Below the pieces are notes generated by a model that was not told the origin of the DNA, made no database searches, and saw only the letters and a program-made list of their open reading frames with translations. This document shows positions 1 to 5,558 of a DNA stretch of 5,603 nt, piece after piece. A program made the translations under genes and the position numbers. The DNA comes from an uncultured Collinsella sp. (GTDB lineage: Bacteria > Actinomycetota > Coriobacteriia > Coriobacteriales > Coriobacteriaceae), in contig CAAENA010000020.1 of NCBI GenBank assembly GCA_900757205.1, forward strand, positions 1 through 5,603. The letters are read 5' to 3'. The stretch's first letter is position 1. Every line of letters begins with the position of its first letter.

Positions 1-2668
1 CAATCTGGCGCTGTTCTTGCGCCTGGAGCGCCGTGTGCTTAGCGAGTATGATCCCGAGATCGCGGACCTGTTCGACAAGATTTTGACAGCCGAGATTGTG
101 GCCAATGCCGGCAACCCCGGTAGCCGTGCCGCTGACGAGGCCGTCGACGAGCAGGGCGTGCCCACCGCCGACGAGCCCACCGCCGTGGCATTTCGTGAAG
201 TCGTCGATCTGATCGATAGTCTGCCGCTCGATAAGCAGCAGGTTATCGTCCGCGCCTTTACGAGCTTCTTCCACCTGGCAAACCTGTCTGAGGAGAACTA
301 CCGTGTGGCGCAGCTGCGCGAGCGTGAGGCCGGTGCGTCGACCGATACCGAGGTCGATCCCGCCAACGAGCTCACCGTCGCCTATCACCAGCTGGTGAAT
401 GAGCTGGGCGTCGAGGGCGCCAACGAGCTGCTCGGCAAGCTTGAGTTCCACCCCGTCTTTACCGCGCATCCCACTGAGGCCCGTCGTAAGGCCGTCGAGG
501 GCAAGATTCGCCGTATCTCCAACCTGCTGGAGGAGCGTCCGCGTCTGGGTGGCTCCGACCTGGTGGAGAACGAGCGCCATATGCTGCAGGAGATCGACGC
601 CCTGGTGCGTACGAGCCCCATCGCGCTCAAGAAGCCCACGCCGGTCGAGGAAGCCGATACCATCATCGACATCTTCGATAACACGCTGTTCGACGTTATC
701 CCTGTCATCTATCGTCGTTTTGACGACTGGGTGCTGGGCGACAAGGCCGGCACCGTGCCGCCGCTGTGCCCGGCGTTCTTCCACCCCGGCAGCTGGATCG
801 GTTCCGACCGCGACGGTAACCCTAACGTCACCGCCAAGGTGAGCCGTGAGGTCGCCGCCAAGTACTTCACCCACATGGTGCTCAAGCTCGAGGACAAGTG
901 CCGCCGCATTGGCCGCAACCTTACGCTCGAGGCCACCTACAGCAAGCCGTCTGCCGAGCTCATCAACCTGTGGAACCATCAGGTCGAGATGAGTACCCAG
1001 TACACGGCTCGCGCCGAGCTGATTTCCGAGCACGAGCCGCATCGCGCCGTCATGCTCGTCATGGCCGACCGTCTGAACGCCACCGTGCGCCGTATCACCG
1101 ACACCATGTACCACAGCGCCGATGAGTTCCTGGAGGACTTGCGCGTCGTCCAGCGCTCGCTGGCTGCCTGCGGTGCCGTCCGTGCTGCCTACGGCCCGGT
1201 CCAGACCATCATCTGGCAGGTTGAGTCCTTCGGCTTCCACATGGTCGAGATGGAGTTCCGTCAGCACTCCGTGGTGCACGCCCGCGCCCTCAAGGATATC
1301 CACGAGAACGGTATCCATGGCGATCTGCAGCCCATGACACGCGAGGTCATCGACACCTTCCGCGCTATCGGCTCCATCCAGAAGCGCTACGGCAAGAAGA
1401 TGGCGCATCGCTACATCATCTCGTTCACCAAGAGCGCCCAGCATGTGGCCGACGTCTTTGAGCTTGCCCACCTGTCCTTTGCACACGAGGAAGACGTTCC
1501 CGAGCTCGATGTGATCCCGCTGTTTGAGCAGCTCGAGGACCTCGAGGGCTGCGTCGACGTGCTCGACCAGATGCTTACGCTGCCCGTGGTGCAAAAGCGC
1601 CTTGCCCAGACCAACCGTCGCATGGAGGTCATGCTGGGCTATTCCGACTCCTCCAAGGATGCCGGTCCTACCACGGCCATGCTCGCGCTGCACTCCGCGC
1701 AGGAGCGCATTGCCAAGTGGGCCGAGAAGAACGATATCGACCTGGTGCTCATGCACGGTCGCGGCGGTGCCGTGGGCCGTGGCGGCGGTCCGGCCAACAA
1801 GGCCGTGCTGGCGCAGCCCAAGGGTTCGGTCAACTGCTTCTTTAAGCTCACCGAGCAGGGCGAGGTCATCTTTGCCCGTTACGGCAACCGCACGCTGGCT
1901 CAGCGTCATGTTGAGTCCGTTGCCGCCGCAACGCTTTTGCAGTCGGCCCCGAGCGTCGAGAAGACCAACACCGAGACCACGCAGAAGTTCTGGGATATGG
2001 CCGAGAAGCTCAACGCCGCAAGCCACGAGCGCTATCTGGACCTGCTGAACACCGAGGACTTTACACCGTGGTTCTCGACCGTGACGCCGCTGACCGAGGT
2101 CGGTCTGCTGCCGATTGGCTCGCGTCCCGCCAAGCGCGGCCTGGGCGCCAAGTCGCTCGACGACCTGCGTACCATTCCGTGGATCTTTAGCTGGAGCCAG
2201 GCACGCATCAATCTGGCCGCTTGGTACGGCCTGGGCACCGCTTGCGAGCAGCTGGGCGATCTGGACCAGCTTAAGGCTGCCTACCAGGAGTGGCCGTTCT
2301 TCCGCACGTTCATCGACAACATCGAGATGTCGATCGCTAAGACCGATCAGCGCATCGCCAAGATGTACCTGCACCTGGGCGATCGCCAGGATCTGTCCGA
2401 GAAGGTCTTCACCGAGATGCAGCTCACCCGTAAGTGGGTCCTTGCCATCGTCGGTGACGAGTGGCCGCTGCAGCGCCGCCGCGTGCTCGGCTGCGCCGTT
2501 CGCGTGCGCAATCCCTACGTCGACGCCCTGTCCATCGCCCAAGTCCGCGCCCTTCGCGAGGTGCGTATGAACCAGGACGAGATGGCGGAGGAGAAGAAGG
2601 CCGAGTATATGAGCCTGATTCTTTCGACTGTGACCGGCGTCTCGGCAGGACTGCAGAACACGGGGTAA
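1..2668 (+). CDS. ppc: Phosphoenolpyruvate carboxylase, 5'-truncated by window edge
   Basis: Cytosolic anaplerotic enzyme: phosphoenolpyruvate + bicarbonate gives oxaloacetate + phosphate, feeding aspartate-family synthesis and succinate fermentation. The frame is open from base 2 (NLALF before the TTG at 17), and comparison with the E. coli protein suggests roughly 15-20 N-terminal residues are missing, so the TTG is probably not the start. Counting from that TTG, I see the catalytic histidine motif TAHPTE (H151), GSDRDGNPN (263-270), GYSDSSKDAG (541-550), the mobile glycine loop HGRGGAVGRGGGP (580-592), SRPAKRG (702-708), IPWIFSWSQ (720-728) and the family's C-terminal QNTG. Residues equivalent to the E. 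coli aspartate-inhibitor site appear present (R588, K775, R831, N881), so feedback inhibition by L-aspartate is likely. The protein matches the bacterial family length of about 880-930 residues. Its promoter lies outside the window. Transcription probably ends in the palindrome that starts 21 bases after the stop. Confidence 0.97.
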   Translation, partial: NLALFLRLERRVLSEYDPEIADLFDKILTAEIVANAGNPGSRAADEAVDEQGVPTADEPTAVAFREVVDLIDSLPLDKQQVIVRAFTSFFHLANLSEENYRVAQLREREAGASTDTEVDPANELTVAYHQLVNELGVEGANELLGKLEFHPVFTAHPTEARRKAVEGKIRRISNLLEERPRLGGSDLVENERHMLQEIDALVRTSPIALKKPTPVEEADTIIDIFDNTLFDVIPVIYRRFDDWVLGDKAGTVPPLCPAFFHPGSWIGSDRDGNPNVTAKVSREVAAKYFTHMVLKLEDKCRRIGRNLTLEATYSKPSAELINLWNHQVEMSTQYTARAELISEHEPHRAVMLVMADRLNATVRRITDTMYHSADEFLEDLRVVQRSLAACGAVRAAYGPVQTIIWQVESFGFHMVEMEFRQHSVVHARALKDIHENGIHGDLQPMTREVIDTFRAIGSIQKRYGKKMAHRYIISFTKSAQHVADVFELAHLSFAHEEDVPELDVIPLFEQLEDLEGCVDVLDQMLTLPVVQKRLAQTNRRMEVMLGYSDSSKDAGPTTAMLALHSAQERIAKWAEKNDIDLVLMHGRGGAVGRGGGPANKAVLAQPKGSVNCFFKLTEQGEVIFARYGNRTLAQRHVESVAAATLLQSAPSVEKTNTETTQKFWDMAEKLNAASHERYLDLLNTEDFTPWFSTVTPLTEVGLLPIGSRPAKRGLGAKSLDDLRTIPWIFSWSQARINLAAWYGLGTACEQLGDLDQLKAAYQEWPFFRTFIDNIEMSIAKTDQRIAKMYLHLGDRQDLSEKVFTEMQLTRKWVLAIVGDEWPLQRRRVLGCAVRVRNPYVDALSIAQVRALREVRMNQDEMAEEKKAEYMSLILSTVTGVSAGLQNTG

Positions 2669-2689
2669 TCGATAGCCCTGTAGTCGTCC

Positions 2690-2816
2690 GGGCCCGCCAT
2701 CAGCTTACTTTTAAGCACGTCCTCGGACATGCAAGAAGCCCTCGCTGCGCACTTCGTGCGGCGAGGGTTTCTTGCGTCCTGCGGAGTGTGCCTATAAGTA
2801 AGCTGATGGCGGGCCC
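2690..2816. repeat. Nested palindromic intergenic element, copy 1 (E1)
   Basis: A 127-base palindrome centred near base 2753. The outer arms 2690-2718 and 2788-2816 pair at 27 of 29 positions, the outermost 21 without a mismatch. An inner hairpin (2731-2745 with 2761-2775, one G-T pair) shares the same axis and is capped by a short CGCAC/GTGCG hairpin. Between the arms lie GTCCTCGGAC on the left and TCCTGCGGA on the right; each can fold locally, so the whole could be one long hairpin or a four-way branched structure. It begins 21 bases after the ppc stop. The central core is nearly identical to that of the copy at 5285-5399, while the arms differ but keep pairing. Role unknown; transcription termination, mRNA 3'-end protection or a non-autonomous mobile element are all possible. 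Confidence 0.9.
2731..2775. terminator. Inner hairpin of E1, probable ppc terminator (bidirectional)
   Basis: GCAAGAAGCCCTCGC pairs with GCGAGGGTTTCTTGC around a short loop. The right arm ends in a T-rich run (TTTCTT) and the left begins A-rich, so it could stop transcription from either side. The T-run is interrupted and partly inside the stem, so it is weaker by inspection than the counterpart at 5321-5363. It is the first terminator-like structure downstream of ppc. Confidence 0.55.
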
Positions 2817-2822
2817 TGCGAT

Positions 2823-2872
2823 GTCCGGTCTTCGGCGGATTACTGCTGAGGAAAAGATAGCGCGCTTCGCGC
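2823..2872. repeat. Direct repeat A (second intergenic repeat family)
   Basis: A 50-base unit running from GTCCGGTCTTCGG to the small hairpin GCGCTTCGCGC. It matches the unit at 2932-2983 at about 44 of 49 aligned bases, with four indel bases. Shared blocks are TCTTCGG, GGATTA, GCTGAGGA and GCGCTTCGCGC. There is no credible reading frame through it. Its right end plus the following bases (2860-2902) also resembles the right half of the nested-palindrome core, so it may be a decayed relative of that family. Confidence 0.7.
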
Positions 2873-2931
2873 ACTCTGATGGGGCTTCGTGCTGCGGAAT
2901 GCATTCAGAGGGAAACCCATCGGGCCCCTTC

Positions 2932-2983
2932 GTCCTCGGTCTTCGGGGATTAAAGCTGAGGAGAAGAATTGTGCGCTTCGCGC
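2932..2983. repeat. Direct repeat B (second intergenic repeat family)
   Basis: A 52-base second copy of the unit at 2823-2872, in the same orientation, with starts 109 bases apart. It opens with GTCCTCGG, the same word that begins the core of the nested palindromes, and can form the local hairpin TCCTCG-GTCTT-CGGGGA. The repeated words are also found in neither coding gene as far as I can see. Function unknown. Confidence 0.7.
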
Positions 2984-3042
2984 CTCGCGTCTTATCGATT
3001 GGGATTGAGATGCATTTGGCGCTTCTCGCCTTACGACTGTTC

Positions 3043-3079
3043 CGGCCGCGGTCCTTTTTGGGATCGCGGCCGTTTTGTT
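3043..3079 (+). terminator. Rho-independent terminator between ppc and larA
   Basis: Stem CGGCCGCG...CGCGGCCG extends inward to about 12 pairs (3043-3054 with 3061-3072, including one G-T), closes on a TTTTTG loop and is followed directly by TTTTGTT. The order of GC stem then T-run points to + strand transcription. It would stop read-through from ppc or end a short transcript covering the repeats at 2823-2983. It lies 120 bases before larA, so a role as a leader attenuator cannot be excluded. Confidence 0.85.
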
Positions 3080-3198
3080 GTGGGTCAAATATGAACGTTG
3101 TGTTAATGAGTCGGTAGACGGTGGTGTTTTTCGGTGAGCGGCGTATCCTTCCAACGGTTTATCTAGTGTGTCAGTTGAAAGGAAGAGGGCGCTCGTCA
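3080..3198 (+). other. Upstream region / 5' leader of larA
   Basis: This 119-base stretch lies between the terminator and larA and must hold the larA promoter if the gene is not read through from ppc. It is less GC-rich than the genes. I see no convincing -35/-10 pair, no clear Crp/Fnr-type palindrome of the sort expected for a LarR regulator, and no recognisable riboswitch. Confidence 0.5.
3178..3189 (+). promoter_or_regulatory. Ribosome binding site fixing the larA TTG start
   Basis: AAAGGAAGAGGG is the only strong purine-rich Shine-Dalgarno-like block near the gene start. GAGG at 3185-3188 lies 10 bases before the TTG at 3199. Residue numbering of LarA from this TTG coincides with the L. 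plantarum enzyme, which supports this pairing over the longer frame opening at GTG 3121. Confidence 0.75.
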
Positions 3199-4476
3199 TT
3201 GTTTGAATGTGAACTGCCGTTTGACCACAAGACGTTGCATCTGGAGCTCGAGGACAAGAATTTCGCGGGTGTGATGGAAGGTCATCAAAACGAGTTTAAG
3301 ACTACGAAATCGCAGGAAGAGCTGGTAGAGGAGTCGCTTGCCAACCCTTATGGCTCGCCTTCGCTCGAGGAGCTTTGCGCTGGCAAAAAAGATATCGTCA
3401 TCATTAGCTCCGATCATACGCGTCCCGTTCCCTCGCGTGTGACGATGCCTATTCTGCTGCATCACATTCATGCCGCTGCGCCCGAGGCCCGTGTGCGTAT
3501 TTTGGTTGCTACGGGTATGCACCGTCCGTCGACGCACGAGGAGCTCGTCAACAAGTATGGCGAGGAGATCGTTGCCAACGAGGAAATCGTCATGCACGTC
3601 GCAACTGACGACAGCATGATGAAAAAGATCGGCACCCTGCCTTCTGGTGGCGAGTGCATTATCAACAAGATCGCTGCCGATTGCGACCTGCTGCTTGCAG
3701 AGGGCTTCATTGAGCCGCACTTCTTTGCCGGTTTCTCTGGTAGCCGCAAGTCCGTCCTGCCTGGCATCGCCAGCTACAAGACCATCATGTACAACCACAA
3801 TGGTCAGTTTGTGAACGATTCCCACTCGCGTGCCGGCAACCTGTGCCACAACCACGTGAGCGAGGATATGTTTGCCGCTGCCGAGATGGCTCACCTTGCC
3901 TTTGTGCTCAACGTGGTGCTCAACGGCAAGCACGAGGTCATTGGCTCCTTTGCCGGCGACATCCACAAGGCGCACGAGGCCGGCTGCGACTTCGTGAAGA
4001 GCCTTGCCGGCGTTGAGCCCGTCGAGTGCGAGATTGCCATCACTACCAACGGTGGTTACCCGCTCGACCAGAACATCTATCAGGCCGTGAAGGGCATGTG
4101 CGCTGCCGAGGCCACGCTTCCCGAGGGCGGTGTGATCATCGATGTCGCCGGTTGTGCCGACGGTCACGGTGGCGAGGGCTTCTATCACAACATCGCCGAC
4201 AACGATCCGGCAGAGTTTGAGCGCGCCTGCATCGACCGTCCCAAGGACGAGACCCTGCCCGACCAGTGGACGAGCCAGATCTTTGCCCGCATCCTGGCGC
4301 ATCACCCCGTGATCATGGTCACCGACCTGTGCGATCACCAGATGCTCAAGGATATGCACATGACGCCGGTCAACACTATCGAGGAGGCGCTCAATCTCGC
4401 CTTTGAGATGAAGGGTGTCGATGCCAAGGTGGCCGTCATTCCCGATGGCCTGGGCGTTGTCGTCGCGCAGCACTAG
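3199..4476 (+). CDS. larA: Nickel-dependent lactate racemase LarA
   Basis: Interconverts D- and L-lactate in the cytosol using the nickel-pincer nucleotide (NPN) cofactor, by hydride transfer through a pyruvate intermediate. From TTG 3199 the product is 425 residues, against 424 in L. plantarum as I recall it. The key residues fall at the known numbers: D72 and R75 in SSDHTRPVPS, H108 in ATGMHRPST, H174 in EPHFFAGFSG, the cofactor-anchoring lysine K184 in SGSRKSVLPG, H200 in YNHNGQF, and Y294, Q295, K298 in YQAVKG. The tryptophan is at 357 (PDQWT), one earlier than the reference because of a one-residue gap. The N-terminal Lar domain spans about 8-210 and the C-terminal domain about 270-415. 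The LarD-type channel gene follows 49 bases later, probably in the same transcript. Cofactor genes larB, larC and larE are absent from the window. Assignment to true LarA rather than a broader LarA-like enzyme rests on the near-complete active site. Confidence 0.95.
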   Translation: MFECELPFDHKTLHLELEDKNFAGVMEGHQNEFKTTKSQEELVEESLANPYGSPSLEELCAGKKDIVIISSDHTRPVPSRVTMPILLHHIHAAAPEARVRILVATGMHRPSTHEELVNKYGEEIVANEEIVMHVATDDSMMKKIGTLPSGGECIINKIAADCDLLLAEGFIEPHFFAGFSGSRKSVLPGIASYKTIMYNHNGQFVNDSHSRAGNLCHNHVSEDMFAAAEMAHLAFVLNVVLNGKHEVIGSFAGDIHKAHEAGCDFVKSLAGVEPVECEIAITTNGGYPLDQNIYQAVKGMCAAEATLPEGGVIIDVAGCADGHGGEGFYHNIADNDPAEFERACIDRPKDETLPDQWTSQIFARILAHHPVIMVTDLCDHQMLKDMHMTPVNTIEEALNLAFEMKGVDAKVAVIPDGLGVVVAQH

Positions 4477-4485
4477 TGTGCGGCT

Positions 4486-4500
4486 TAAACGAATCGTTTA
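4486..4500. promoter_or_regulatory. 15-base palindrome in the larA-larD gap
   Basis: TAAACGAATCGTTTA has perfect 7-base arms around a central A and sits 9 bases after the larA stop, 25 bases before the larD start. As DNA it looks like an operator half-site pair of the AAACG...CGTTT kind seen with LacI-type regulators. As RNA it gives a weak 6-pair hairpin with an AAT loop and no T-run, so it is not a terminator. I found no matching palindrome upstream of larA. Confidence 0.4.
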
Positions 4501-4525
4501 TAACCGACAAGAAAGATAAGGTTTT

Positions 4526-5257
4526 ATGCTTACCAAACTCCTCTGCGAATTCGGCGCGACGGCCCTCATGATCGTCTTTGGCGTGGGCGTTCACTGCGAT
4601 ACCGTGCTCAAAGGCACCAAGTATCAGGGCTCTGGCCATATGTTTGCCATCACCACCTGGTCTTTTGGCATCTCGGTCTGCCTGTTTGTCTTTGGCGGCG
4701 CCGTGTGCATGAACCCCGCTATGGTGCTTGCCCAGTGCATCGTCGGTCTGGTGCCGTGGGGCAACTGCATCCCCTTCATGCTTGCCGATATGCTCGGCGG
4801 CTTTGTGGGTGCCGTGATCGCTTGGTTTATGTATGCCGATGAGTTCAAGGCTTCCGAGGGCGTCGTCGACCCCATTGCCCAGCGCAACATCTTCTCGACC
4901 AACCCCACCACCGAGGGTACGAACTATGCCCGCAACTTCTTCTGCGAGGCCATCTGCACCTTCGTGTTCATTAGCGCCATCCTTGCTGCTGCCAGCCGTG
5001 CTGGCGAGAACGTTTTGATGCTCGCCATCTGCGTCGGCCTGATTGTCTGGGCCGTTGGCATGGGCATGGGCGGCATCACCGGCTTCGCCATGAACCAGGC
5101 TCGTGACCTTGGTCCTCGCATGGCCTATCAGGTGCTGCCGATCAAGAACAAGGCTGACAACAACTGGAAGTATGGTCTGCTTGTTCCTGGCATCGCGCCG
5201 TTTGTCGGTGCTATTGTGGCCGCGCTGTTTGTGCATGGCTTCTTGGGCATGTTCTAG
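4526..5257 (+). CDS. larD: LarD-type aquaglyceroporin (MIP family), probable lactic acid channel
   Basis: A 243-residue integral membrane channel of the major intrinsic protein family. Hydrophobic segments lie at about 4-24, 38-58, 81-103, 136-155, 161-181 and 217-239, giving six membrane helices, plus two half-helices carrying the pore motifs. The first motif is canonical NPA (63-65, in CMNPAMVLAQ). The second reads NQA (190-192, in GFAMNQARDLGPR), with the selectivity arginine R193 and the aspartate D194 typical of glycerol-type channels. The overall pattern (GVGVHC, LKGTKYQGSGH, NKAD, PGIAPFVGA) resembles L. plantarum LarD, which facilitates lactic acid diffusion. Directly following larA supports that role over general glycerol uptake. 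ATG 4526 is preceded by GAAAG (4511-4515) and AAGG (4518-4521). An ordinary GlpF is the alternative. Confidence 0.88.
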   Translation: MLTKLLCEFGATALMIVFGVGVHCDTVLKGTKYQGSGHMFAITTWSFGISVCLFVFGGAVCMNPAMVLAQCIVGLVPWGNCIPFMLADMLGGFVGAVIAWFMYADEFKASEGVVDPIAQRNIFSTNPTTEGTNYARNFFCEAICTFVFISAILAAASRAGENVLMLAICVGLIVWAVGMGMGGITGFAMNQARDLGPRMAYQVLPIKNKADNNWKYGLLVPGIAPFVGAIVAALFVHGFLGMF

Positions 5258-5284
5258 TCTGAGGCTACATAGGTTGTCCGCCGT

Positions 5285-5399
5285 CCGCATGGGGTAACTT
5301 CCCAGCGCGTCCTCGGACATGCAAAAAGGCTCGCTGCGCACTTCGTGCGGCGAGCCTTTTTGCGTCCTGCGGAATGCGCTGGGAAGTTACCCCATGCGG
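5285..5399. repeat. Nested palindromic intergenic element, copy 2 (E2)
   Basis: A 115-base palindrome centred at 5342. Outer arms 5285-5308 and 5376-5399 pair perfectly over 24 bases. The inner stem 5321-5334 with 5350-5363 is a perfect 14 pairs on the same axis, capped by CGCAC/GTGCG. It starts 27 bases after the larD stop, much as E1 follows ppc. Three blocks are identical to E1: 5308-5324 (17 bases), 5330-5354 (25 bases) and 5360-5373 (14 bases). The arms align with E1 only loosely but differ by paired substitutions that keep them complementary. It carries no gene; short frames through it are by-products of the repeat. Confidence 0.92.
5321..5363. terminator. Inner hairpin of E2, bidirectional terminator after larD
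   Basis: GCAAAAAGGCTCGC pairs perfectly with GCGAGCCTTTTTGC. The GC-rich upper stem is flanked by A5 on the left and T5 on the right, the usual form of a terminator that works in both directions. It would end the larA-larD transcript and also any transcript entering from the right. Confidence 0.75.
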
Positions 5400-5558
5400 C
5401 CAGCTGTGGGATCTTTGCTGCGCTCGAGCAAGCAACCCAACATATATCTGAATTTGGATGGGAGGGGCTTGTTGCTGATAGGGGCGTTGAGCTGTTGTTG
5501 ACACTTTGGGATGCGTGGCGCCCTAGGTTGGGGTGATGCTTTGGGATGAGCTTCTTAC
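5400..5558. other. Intergenic stretch with no recognised feature
   Basis: No credible gene on either strand. The only patterns are a consensus-like TTGACA at 5498-5503 without a suitable -10 box, and a 10-base direct repeat CTTTGGGATG at 5504-5513 and 5539-5548. Confidence 0.5.

Noticed and set aside
2690..2816. E1 and E2 as a CRISPR array, a retron or an insertion sequence
   Set aside because: There are no regularly spaced direct repeats, no reverse transcriptase or transposase gene, and no visible target-site duplication at the element ends.
3078..3107. TTGTGG - 18 bases - GTTAAT as the larA promoter
   Set aside because: Only 3 of 6 and 4 of 6 consensus bases match, and the -35 overlaps the T-run of the terminator; too weak to annotate.
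2461..3117. A + strand frame running from inside ppc through the repeats
   Set aside because: It overlaps ppc out of frame and then translates the palindrome and repeats; composition is Arg/Ser-rich with no domain, and no ribosome binding site was seen.
3121..3198. N-terminal extension of LarA from GTG 3121
   Set aside because: The 26 extra residues lack similarity to LarA proteins and would contain the purine-rich ribosome binding site; the catalytic numbering supports TTG 3199.
3196..4473. A 425-codon open frame antisense to nearly all of larA
   Set aside because: It mirrors the GC-rich codon pattern of larA on the opposite strand, has low-complexity His/Val/Gly-rich content and no recognisable family. 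The intact LarA active site shows which strand is coding.
4436..5341. A 301-codon minus-strand open frame across larD and into E2
   Set aside because: It is His/Ala/Asp-rich, has no membrane or enzyme motifs, overlaps larD throughout and begins inside the palindromic repeat; it is a shadow of the MIP gene.
5498..5503. TTGACA as a -35 promoter box
   Set aside because: No -10-like hexamer occurs 16-18 bases downstream (the region reads CCCTAG), and no + strand gene follows in the window.
5319..5536. Short open frames over E2 and the region to its right on both strands
   Set aside because: They are translations of the palindrome and its flank, without start signals or family features.
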